Source: an uncultured Clostridia bacterium (lineage in GTDB: Bacteria > Bacillota > Clostridia > Christensenellales > UBA1242). From it: DNA of 64,000 nt. This document shows, piece by piece, positions 29,095 through 35,554 of the stretch. The stretch lies in assembly GCA_948434855.1 (NCBI GenBank), contig CAOJFR010000002.1, forward strand, positions 46,620-110,619, written 5' to 3'. The notes under the pieces were generated by a model. The model made no database searches. It was not told the origin of the DNA and saw nothing but the letters and a program-made list of their open reading frames with translations. Numbering within the stretch: position 1 is the stretch's first letter; every line of letters starts with the position of its first letter. A program made the position numbers and the translations under genes.

Positions 29095-29124
29095 AGTATA
29101 ACACATTAAAAGCGAGTTTTGCAA
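29095..29124 (-). promoter_or_regulatory. ogt promoter giving a leaderless mRNA
   Basis: On the minus strand TTGCAA (29124-29119), 18-bp spacer, TATACT (29100-29095) with upstream TGT. The A of the ATG lies seven bases after the -10, where transcription should begin. No Shine-Dalgarno is present. Confidence 0.65.
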
Positions 29125-29193
29125 CTTTCTCCAATTAATTTCCTATTGCGCTACACTTGTTTAAATTTTTTGATATCTTAAAATTATTTTAAG

Positions 29194-29691
29194 TTAAACT
29201 AACTCTTCAAAAGCATAAAAAATTTTATGTTTATCAATATAAGAGGTGTTTTCAAGCTTTTTAAATCCATGCTTAATGAATAGGTTAATTGATGGAATAT
29301 TGTTCTTAAAAATTATTACGCGTAGAATTTCAAAATTATTTTTCTTGGCAAAATCATAAACAAATTCTAAAGCTTTTTTGTCATAACCATGTCTTTGGAA
29401 CTCTGGGGCAATTGCCAATCTGCTAATATACAAAAAATTTTTATTTTTAGACCAATTGATAACTTGATAATCAGGATCATCAAGAGTTGTAAGAACAAAG
29501 CATCCAACTAGTCTATTATCATCTTTAATAAAAAACATTTCGCCGTTTTTTATGTCACTTTTTAACTCACAAAGAGGGTAAGAACCATTCTAAAAAATTC
29601 TAACAATATTATTATTTGGGTCGTTTAAAACTTTTTTATATAACTTTTTAACATTAGGATAATCCTTAGCATTTGCTTTTGTAATCTCCAT
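29194..29691 (-). pseudogene. GNAT acetyltransferase gene interrupted by TAG
   Basis: Reading from ATG 29691 gives 33 residues of a GNAT start, then TAG at codon 34 (29592-29590), then 131 residues in the same frame. These include the acetyl-CoA loop region ISRLAIAPEFQRHGYDKKALEF and the C-terminal NIPSINLFIKHGFKK. One base change (TGG to TAG) explains it. The fragment from 29538 could be translated alone but lacks the first strand and helix of the fold. TAG ends other genes here, so recoding is unlikely. A sequencing error cannot be excluded. Confidence 0.75.
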
Positions 29692-29902
29692 AAAAAACCT
29701 CAAATTTTAATAAGAACATTATATAACAAAATTAAAATGATGTATACAAAAATTTAAAAGTTCATAATTAAAAGCCAACTGAAATTATGAATGGCACGAT
29801 TGAACTTAACTAAATATTAGAAATACATAACTGCTAAAAAGATAAATGAGAACTATTTAGTAAATTTTATAAAATATCATTTTATAAAGTTTTAAAAGTT
29901 AA

Positions 29903-30160
29903 TATGTCTTTGTATGGTTTTATAATGGTGGCGGTTCGAAATGCAAATTCGAACCTGTCCATAAAAATTTGAACCCCAACATTATCCATCAGCATTCTCA
30001 ACAATATGGATCGAATACTCAATTCGAACAAGGGCGTAGGGAACCACAATTCGAACCTTCAAAGAAATTTTCCAACCACATAGAATTTATAGACTACATT
30101 CCAACCCACGAGGTAATAACATACCGCCACCTATTCGCTTATGGTTTTTATGTGGAGTAA
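29903..30160 (+). pseudogene. Degraded reading frame with repeated F-E-P/F-E-Q motif
   Basis: An open frame of 85 codons without a normal start or ribosome site and with a much higher GC than the surroundings. Its translation repeats KFEP, QFEQ and QFEP, reflecting ATTCGAAC at 29947, 30022 and 30049 and TTCGAA at 29935. No family is recognised. It may be the tail of a lost foreign gene or non-coding repeat DNA. Confidence 0.3.
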
Positions 30161-30187
30161 AAATTTTAAAATATTACTAATATTAAG

Positions 30188-30216
30188 TTGACAAGTATAT
30201 TAAACATGATTATTAT
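30188..30216 (+). promoter_or_regulatory. Promoter of the putative small RNA
   Basis: TTGACA (30188-30193), 17-bp spacer, TATTAT (30211-30216), with no gene downstream before the terminator at 30322. Confidence 0.6.
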
Positions 30217-30222
30217 TAAAGT

Positions 30223-30356
30223 ATGAAGTTAGCACTCAACTGATTTGTTTGCTAAAATAAACAATAAAGAGGTCAATATATCGGGATAATTAAGTTTATA
30301 TAGATTTGTATAAATAAAAAGAACAACACCGAGGTCGCCTCGGTGTTGTTTGTTTT
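30223..30356 (+). ncRNA. Candidate small RNA of about 130 nt
   Basis: It is bounded by a good sigma-A promoter and a perfect 13-bp terminator stem, AACAACACCGAGG (30322-30334) with its complement 30338-30350, three-base loop, followed by TGTTTT. No reading frame longer than about seven codons lies inside. No known RNA family is recognised. Existence is inferred from these signals only. Confidence 0.4.
30322..30356 (+). terminator. Strong terminator without an upstream gene
   Basis: Thirteen perfect base pairs closing a TCG loop, T-rich 3' side (TGTTTT). The most stable-looking hairpin in the accessory region. Confidence 0.8.
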
Positions 30357-30665
30357 AACCTAAAAATGAATTCTTTAGGCCTGAGAAACTTTGAGAATTC
30401 AAATGGGAGGTTGATAATGAAATGATCATTATATGCTAATATGTTAACACATTTGTCATTTCATTGTCAACAATATTTCTACAATTTTTATTAGCATAAT
30501 TTGCAACTCTAATATAAATTGTTAAATATTTGAGGCAATGATTTTTTGTTTTTAGGTTTACTTCAAATTTTATTAAAGGAGAAGTAATATGAAAAAAGAG
30601 AATACAGAATAACAGAATAAAAACTACAAAAAGCTACAATTAAAATAAAAGTTAAGGAGACAAAA

Positions 30666-31583
30666 ATGGAAAAAGTAAAAGATTTACTAAATGTGCTAAA
30701 AAAATATGGAAACTATTCTTTATATTCAGCAAAGACAAATGTAAAGAACAAAAAAATTTATAAATACGATCAAGAGGTTAATAAAAAATTAGTTCTTGAT
30801 AGGAAACTAGAAGTATTGGAACAGTTAAGCGAGTGTCCTATTTATGAATATGATGTTTATAGTATAGATAAAGATATTATTCAACAAATTAGCGTTGATA
30901 AAATAAATTGGTTTGACATTCAGAAATCAATTAACGAGTTAGACCCACAAAACTTAAATGAAATAAATCCTACTATTATAAATAGATTAACTGATATGGA
31001 CATATTGTTATTGGATTTAGAAGATGGCAGACAGGCATATATCATTAACAAACACATAACTATTGGTTCCGCTTTTAGAAATAAAACAATGTTTTCTAAA
31101 AAAACGTTACTTGCGGAAGACAATATTTATGCATTTAACGATTATCCAGATGTAGTAATTTTGGATAACAATTGCTATATCTTTAACGAAAATAAGTTTA
31201 ATTCGATGTTTAATTTTAGAGAAAAAATAGATAAAAAGGTAGAAGGGTCAAAAGAGATAATAACGTCATGGCAATTTATACAAGATGGCGAGATGTTTTA
31301 TCAATATTGTTTAAAAAATTACAATACAAAAAGAGCAATAATAAAAGTCCTTGACAAAGATGGCGTTGATCTATTGACAACTTCTTCGCCTTCAACAATA
31401 AAGAAAAAATTGTTAAGCCATGATGAATTGGTTGATAAGTTAACTTTTGATCCGAATACAAGCAAACTATTAGTTAATGATGAAATTTGTGATTTAATAT
31501 TAAAGATATTAACTAATAAGATAGGTCAGGACTTATTTACGGATAAGTTATTTGGTATGGGAGATGGCGATGAAGTTAATTAA
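30666..31583 (+). CDS. KwaB-like DUF4868 protein (Kiwa anti-phage system)
   Basis: A 305-residue soluble protein. Residues about 110-290 fit DUF4868: a DILLLDLEDG strand, then PDVVILDNNCYIFNENKF at 161-178 followed by MFNF, and a C-terminal IKKKLLSHDELVDKLTFD and VNDEICDLILKILTN segment. DUF4868 defines KwaB, the cytoplasmic DNA-binding effector of the Kiwa phage-defence system, which works with a four-pass membrane protein, KwaA. The next gene, overlapping by 14 bp, encodes exactly such a protein. The order here is B then A, the reverse of the described E. coli locus. ATG 30666 follows AAGGAGAC. The assignment rests on remembered family pattern and needs a profile search. Confidence 0.6.
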   Translation: MEKVKDLLNVLKKYGNYSLYSAKTNVKNKKIYKYDQEVNKKLVLDRKLEVLEQLSECPIYEYDVYSIDKDIIQQISVDKINWFDIQKSINELDPQNLNEINPTIINRLTDMDILLLDLEDGRQAYIINKHITIGSAFRNKTMFSKKTLLAEDNIYAFNDYPDVVILDNNCYIFNENKFNSMFNFREKIDKKVEGSKEIITSWQFIQDGEMFYQYCLKNYNTKRAIIKVLDKDGVDLLTTSSPSTIKKKLLSHDELVDKLTFDPNTSKLLVNDEICDLILKILTNKIGQDLFTDKLFGMGDGDEVN

Positions 31584-32157
31584 GAAAATATTGTTATACT
31601 TAACAGCATTCAATCCTATGGTATTTTTGCTATTGTTATCGTCAATAATTCAAATTCAATTTTCTGACGAATTATCTTGGAATAAGCAGAATATAATAGT
31701 GATTTCATCTTTTTTAATTTTTCTAATTATAACATTTATAATAGCAGTGATTTTCGTAAAAAAACCTTTAAGAAACGATTCTTGCAAAGTGGTGTTAATA
31801 GAAGTTAAAAATCTAACAGATAGTTATTTCTTAGGTTATTTTGCTTTATTTGTCATGTTAGACTTGTCTTTTGATTTAATGAGCTTGGAGAGTCTAATAA
31901 TTCCGGCCATCTTGATTATAATAATTGGTGTAGTGTATATATCAAATGATTTATACTATATAAACCCTTTATTTAATCTTTTTGGTTATAAATTTTTTGA
32001 TATTAAATATCAAAAAAACAATGTAAATAAACAATATTCGGGAAGAATTTTTAGCAAAAATAACTTAGAAAAATATATAGATGAAGAAATAGAAATGGAT
32101 TATAGCATATATAATTTTAGCAAGCAAAGGAATGAGCTAAATAAAATTAAAAAATAA
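31570..32157 (+). CDS. KwaA-like four-pass membrane protein
   Basis: 195 residues from ATG 31570, set by GGGAG at 31559-31563; it overlaps the kwaB-like gene by 14 bp. Membrane segments lie near residues 8-29, 42-63, 86-104 and 108-127, followed by INPLFNLFGYKFFDIK (131-146) and a charged cytoplasmic tail. The size, four membrane passes, a conserved N-P-L...GYK motif after the last helix and coupling to a DUF4868 gene all fit KwaA, the membrane sensor of Kiwa. Confidence is moderate because membrane proteins of this size are common. Confidence 0.55.
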   Translation: MKLIKKILLYLTAFNPMVFLLLLSSIIQIQFSDELSWNKQNIIVISSFLIFLIITFIIAVIFVKKPLRNDSCKVVLIEVKNLTDSYFLGYFALFVMLDLSFDLMSLESLIIPAILIIIIGVVYISNDLYYINPLFNLFGYKFFDIKYQKNNVNKQYSGRIFSKNNLEKYIDEEIEMDYSIYNFSKQRNELNKIKK

Positions 32158-32167
32158 AAACAAACAG

Positions 32168-32190
32168 AAATTGCCGTTATAGGCAATTTT
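32168..32190 (+). terminator. Terminator of the Kiwa-like pair
   Basis: AAATTGCC (32168-32175), six-base loop, GGCAATTT (32182-32189), then T-rich sequence. Confidence 0.7.
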
Positions 32191-32203
32191 TATTTGTAAA
32201 TTG

Positions 32204-32232
32204 TTGACTTTATTGCCGATATTGGCTATTCT
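32204..32232 (+). promoter_or_regulatory. fic promoter with palindrome in the spacer
   Basis: TTGACT (32204-32209), 17-bp spacer, TATTCT (32227-32232). The spacer holds the near-palindrome GCCGATATTGGC (32215-32226), well placed for a repressor, possibly the Fic protein's own HTH domain. Confidence 0.6.
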
Positions 32233-32263
32233 TTTAATAGAATAAAGAATGAGGTTTACGTTA

Positions 32264-33148
32264 ATGAGATTTTTGACAGCTAGCGAAATTGCTAAAAAGT
32301 GGAATATAAGTGAAAGGTCTGTTCGTAATTATTGTCGGCAAGGAAGGGTAAAAGGCGCTGAACTTAAAGGCAAAACATGGATAATTCCTGAGGATGCTGA
32401 AAAACCAGAAAGGGTGGAACGTAAAGAGTTTAGTGATAATCCGCTTCTTAATAAATTGAAAGAAGAAAAAGATATGGGGCTCAAAGGTGGAATATTTGAA
32501 AAAACAATTGTTGCTTTAACATATAACTCCAATCATATAGAAGGAAGCAAATTAACAGAAGACCAAACAAGAATGATATATCAAGTACAAGAAATTTATA
32601 CTGGTGATCAAACAATTTCAGCAAATGATATACTAGAAACGATAAATCATTTTAAATGTGTAGATTTTATAATAGATACGGCACTATGTAATTTGAGTGA
32701 AAGTTATATAAAGCGTTTACATTTTGAGCTTAAATATGGAACTTTTCATAGTCTTGCAATCAATGTTGGATTATATAAAAATTTTCCAAATGAAGTTGGC
32801 GGAAATGAAACCTGTCCACCTGAAAAAGTTTCCGAAGAAATCAAAAAACTTTTAGATAACTATAATGCAAAACAGACTAAAACTATTAATGACATAATTG
32901 AATTTCATAAAGAATTTGAAACAATCCATCCATTTCAAGATGGCAACGGAAGAGTAGGGCGGTTAATTATGTTTAAAGAATGTCTTGCCAACAATATAGT
33001 TCCATTCATAATAGAGGACGAATTTAAGCTCTACTACTATCGTGGCCTCAAAGAATGGAACACTGAGCGTGGCTATCTAACTGATACTTGCCTCGCTGCC
33101 CAGGACAAATATAAAAAATGGCTAGAGTATTTTAAGATTAATTATTGA
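32264..33148 (+). CDS. Fic-family protein with N-terminal HTH domain
   Basis: 294 residues from ATG 32264, with GAGG at 32251-32254; an upstream in-frame ATG at 32249 has no ribosome site. Residues 1-50 form a MerR/excisionase-type winged HTH (FLTASEIAKKWNISERSV). The inhibitory helix S89-N-H-I-E93-G matches (S/T)xxxE(G/N), which blocks ATP in class II Fic proteins. The catalytic motif HPFQDGNGR starts at His222. Fic enzymes AMPylate or otherwise modify target proteins, and the intact inhibitory Glu implies a regulated enzyme. It has its own promoter and lies next to the Kiwa-like pair in a defence-type neighbourhood. Confidence 0.9.
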   Translation: MRFLTASEIAKKWNISERSVRNYCRQGRVKGAELKGKTWIIPEDAEKPERVERKEFSDNPLLNKLKEEKDMGLKGGIFEKTIVALTYNSNHIEGSKLTEDQTRMIYQVQEIYTGDQTISANDILETINHFKCVDFIIDTALCNLSESYIKRLHFELKYGTFHSLAINVGLYKNFPNEVGGNETCPPEKVSEEIKKLLDNYNAKQTKTINDIIEFHKEFETIHPFQDGNGRVGRLIMFKECLANNIVPFIIEDEFKLYYYRGLKEWNTERGYLTDTCLAAQDKYKKWLEYFKINY

Positions 33149-33259
33149 TAAATGCAATAAAATCTAATATAAGCTATAGCAGAAATATGACGATTTAATG
33201 GTTTGTCACAAATTGATTAAAATTGTGTTAACATGAACTTATTTAGGGAGAAAAAATAG

Positions 33260-33626
33260 ATGCATAATGAATTATATACAACAGAATATGATGTTGAGAA
33301 AATGTTTATAGAGGTTATTACTACAAATTGGTATAAATATAATAATTTATCAAGTTATGAAGAGCTTCTTGAAAATTTTAGAAATAAGTTAAATCTTTTA
33401 AATAAAGATATCCTCAATGCAAAACCATAAAGAAGAATTGAAACAATTTCGTAACGAAAATAAAGAAATGATAAGAAGATTAGAAACTATAAGAGATAAA
33501 GTATATTCGCATTTTGATTTAGATTATTATAAAGATTGCGATAAAATATCAATGCAATTTATTGAGAAATGTATTTACTTTGTGGCCGAAGTGTTAGGAA
33601 TTTTAGATAAAATTTTATTTATATAA
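33260..33626 (+). pseudogene. Frameshifted HEPN/AbiU2-like gene (two overlapping frames)
   Basis: A frame from ATG 33260 (AGGGAG upstream) codes for 56 residues and stops at 33430. A second frame from ATG 33417 codes for 69 residues to 33626. Joined, they would make one helical protein of about 120 residues. The second part contains KEMIRRLETIRDKVYSHFDLDYY, where R-D-K-x-x-S-H resembles the R-x4-6-H HEPN motif seen in AbiU2-type abortive-infection proteins. One base removed near the A-rich overlap restores a single frame. Alternatively these are two translationally coupled small proteins. No terminator separates them. Confidence 0.5.
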
Positions 33627-33658
33627 AAAAGATAGCTTAAACAAAGAGCTATCTTTTT
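33626..33658 (+). terminator. Intrinsic terminator
   Basis: AAAAAGATAGCT (33626-33637) pairs with AGCTATCTTTTT (33647-33658), nine-base loop. Confidence 0.9.
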
Positions 33659-33720
33659 AAAATTATTCCAAATCTATTTGGTCTGAAGAAGTAGACACAT
33701 TGTTCGTATTTGAAATAGGT

Positions 33721-33809
33721 TGGCGGAGAGAGCGGGATTCGAACCCGCGCTACATTGCTGTACTACACCCTTAGCAGGGGCGCCTCTTCGGCCTCTTGAG
33801 TATCTCTCC
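33721..33809 (-). tRNA. tRNA-Ser (anticodon GCU)
   Basis: Minus-strand cloverleaf with a long variable arm. The acceptor GGAGAGA (33809-33803) pairs with TCTCTCC (33731-33725), then discriminator G and encoded CCA (33723-33721). The anticodon loop CTGCTAA reads AGC/AGU serine codons; the T-arm is GCGGGTTCGAATCCCGC. The variable arm is about 20 nt, as required for a serine tRNA. It marks the edge of the accessory region at 29-33.7 kb. Confidence 0.95.
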
Positions 33810-33996
33810 AAACTATTCACTTAATTAAAAAATGTTTACTTAAAAAATATTTTAATTATACTTTTTGCAAACAATCTTTTATCAAGCGTTTTGATTATAA
33901 CATAAAGCTGCTAAATTATTCAAGTGTTTTCATTAAAAAATAAATAATTCTTTATGCAAATTTATTACATAAAAGTGCATCAAAATCAGCAAAAAT

Positions 33997-34578
33997 TTAT
34001 TCATCAGTTTTTGCATTTTGATCTTCTTTTGATTTTTTAATATTTTCGCTATCACGAATTTCAAGAAGGTTATGTTTGATTAAAGGAATATTTTTTCTTA
34101 TAATTATTTTTATAATTTCAAAAATAATGAAAAATATTGTGATGACAAGCGAAAGCACGGCATACAAAATTGCTGACACATTTGTTGTTCCTGTGGTAAC
34201 AAACGCACTAATTGCGGTGATTATTGAAAGCACAAAGTTAATAAGCTGAATTATATATTTCAAAAATTTAACAGCACTTTTATAATTTTTAAGATGATAT
34301 TTCATCTTGTTTTTGCTTGAAAGCCCAACAAAAAGAAGAATTATAAATATAACAGCATATGCAATAAGAAGGTAAATTATAACCTTAGAAAGGAAAGTTT
34401 TTTCAGTTAGTTTATATGTAACAAAAAGTGTGTAGCAAGAATAAAGGGCAATAGAAAAAATATTCCAAAGCACAAACAAAATTTTGGACTTTCTTGATGG
34501 TTCCAAAATTGTGTTTACGTGCTCAGGCGTTCTTGCAATATTAGACTCTTTTTGTTGCTTTTTGCCAAAAACTTTCAT
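33997..34578 (-). CDS. Hypothetical four-pass membrane protein
   Basis: A 193-residue protein with a charged N-terminus (about 30 residues), membrane segments near residues 33-54, 65-86, 107-128 and 136-160, and a Lys/Glu-rich C-terminal tail of about 30 residues. No family recognised. It is monocistronic and convergent with nothing; the start at 34578 has no strong ribosome site visible. Flanking regions 33810-33996 and 34579-34700 are AT-rich and hold no gene that I can see. Confidence 0.6.
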   Translation of the reverse strand: MKVFGKKQQKESNIARTPEHVNTILEPSRKSKILFVLWNIFSIALYSCYTLFVTYKLTEKTFLSKVIIYLLIAYAVIFIILLFVGLSSKNKMKYHLKNYKSAVKFLKYIIQLINFVLSIITAISAFVTTGTTNVSAILYAVLSLVITIFFIIFEIIKIIIRKNIPLIKHNLLEIRDSENIKKSKEDQNAKTDE

Positions 34579-34700
34579 AACTTAATTATATTATTACCAT
34601 AAAAATAAAGCAAATAAACTTAAGCTTAAAATAATTTTAATACGGATTTAATTTTTGCAAACAGAAACGAAAATTTGTTAAATTATATACTTTAAAAAAA

Positions 34701-34729
34701 TTGACTAAAGTTTGGTGCTGTGTTAAATT
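34701..34729 (+). promoter_or_regulatory. Promoter of the reverse rubrerythrin gene
   Basis: TTGACT (34701-34706), 17-bp spacer, TAAATT (34724-34729) with TGT before it. No clear PerR box was found. Confidence 0.6.
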
Positions 34730-34804
34730 TAAATTAGCAAAAAGTTTATTAAAATGTTAAATAAAAATATAAGCTAAATGCAAAAAAAATCTAAGGAGAA
34801 AATT

Positions 34805-35344
34805 ATGTCTAAAAAATATGTTTGTCCTGTATGTGGATATGTTTATGAAGGTGAAAACCCACCAGATGTTTGCCCACTTTGCGGAGCAGAATTAAAAGAG
34901 GTTAAAGAAGATGGCTTAACATGGGCTGCAGAGCACGTTGTTGGTGTTGCAAAAGATGCCCCAGCAGAAATTTGCGAAGGGCTTAGAATGAACTTTAATG
35001 GCGAGTGCAGTGAAGTTGGAATGTATCTTGCGATGAGCAGAGTTGCATTCAGAGAGGGTTATCCTGAAATTGGACTTTATTATGAAAAGGCAGCTTATGA
35101 AGAAGCAGAACACGCAGCAAAGTTTGCAGAGCTTCTTGGCGAAGTTGTTACAAACTCAACTAAAAAGAACTTAGAAATGAGAGTTGAAGCAGAAAATGGA
35201 GCAACCGCTGGAAAAGTTGAACTTGCAAAAAAAGCAAAAGAACTTAACCTTGATGCAATTCATGACACTGTTCATGAAATGGCTCGTGACGAAGCTCGCC
35301 ACGGCAAAGCGTTTGAAGGCTTGCTTAATAGATATTTTAAATAG
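34805..35344 (+). CDS. Reverse rubrerythrin (NADH-peroxidase-type)
   Basis: 179 residues from ATG 34805, with AAGGAG at 34794-34799; an in-frame ATG at 34778 is rejected. The rubredoxin domain is at the N-terminus (C7, C10, C23, C26 bind one iron) and the diiron ferritin-like domain follows, with Glu/His ligands in [13 protein letters not shown] and [10 protein letters not shown]. This order is the reverse of classical rubrerythrin and is typical of the clostridial oxygen and peroxide reductases that protect obligate anaerobes. It supports a strictly anaerobic lifestyle. Confidence 0.92.
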   Translation: MSKKYVCPVCGYVYEGENPPDVCPLCGAELKEVKEDGLTWAAEHVVGVAKDAPAEICEGLRMNFNGECSEVGMYLAMSRVAFREGYPEIGLYYEKAAYEEAEHAAKFAELLGEVVTNSTKKNLEMRVEAENGATAGKVELAKKAKELNLDAIHDTVHEMARDEARHGKAFEGLLNRYFK

Positions 35345-35362
35345 GTTTAGCTAAAACTAGCC

Positions 35363-35389
35363 ACCACCAATTTGTTTGGTGGTTTTTTT
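35363..35389 (+). terminator. Intrinsic terminator
   Basis: ACCACCAA (35363-35370), five-base loop, TTGGTGGT (35376-35383), six T. Confidence 0.9.
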
Positions 35390-35453
35390 GTGTTTTCCAT
35401 TATTTTTTAAGTAATTAAATACATTATAAAATTGAAAAATATATTAAATTTCC

Positions 35454-35483
35454 TTGAATTTAATGGGGACTCAGGCGTATACT
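35454..35483 (+). promoter_or_regulatory. Promoter of the DUF6273 protein gene
   Basis: TTGAAT (35454-35459), 18-bp spacer, TATACT (35478-35483); gene start 35555 after GGGAGA. Confidence 0.6.
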
Positions 35484-35554
35484 ATAAGCAAGAATTGTGG
35501 CAACATAAGCATAATAAAAACAAATAAAACAAAAACTAATAACGGGAGAATCTT

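Larger units (their letters stand above)
29692..30665. other. Long gene-poor stretch in the accessory region
   Basis: Nearly 1 kb with no convincing gene. A degraded reading frame (29903-30160) rich in TTCGAA motifs is followed by a promoter (30188-30216) and a strong terminator hairpin (30322-30350) that together outline a possible small RNA. Then come AT-rich DNA and a seven-codon reading frame at 30589-30612 with a very good ribosome site (AAAGGAGAAG) but no obvious product. These look like remnants of repeated insertion and loss next to the defence genes. Confidence 0.6.

Noticed and set aside
29590..29592. TAG recoded as an amino acid
   Set aside because: TAG ends tuf and other genes here, so the standard stop use holds.
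29921..29960. tRNA-like 3' end (TGGCGG then ATTCGAACC) as an attachment site
   Set aside because: The spacing differs from the tRNA-Ser at 33721 by two bases and the arms that should pair do not, so it is not a tRNA fragment that I can support.
30589..30612. Seven-codon reading frame with strong ribosome site as a leader peptide
   Set aside because: No attenuator hairpin follows it before the kwaB-like gene, so a regulatory role is not supported.
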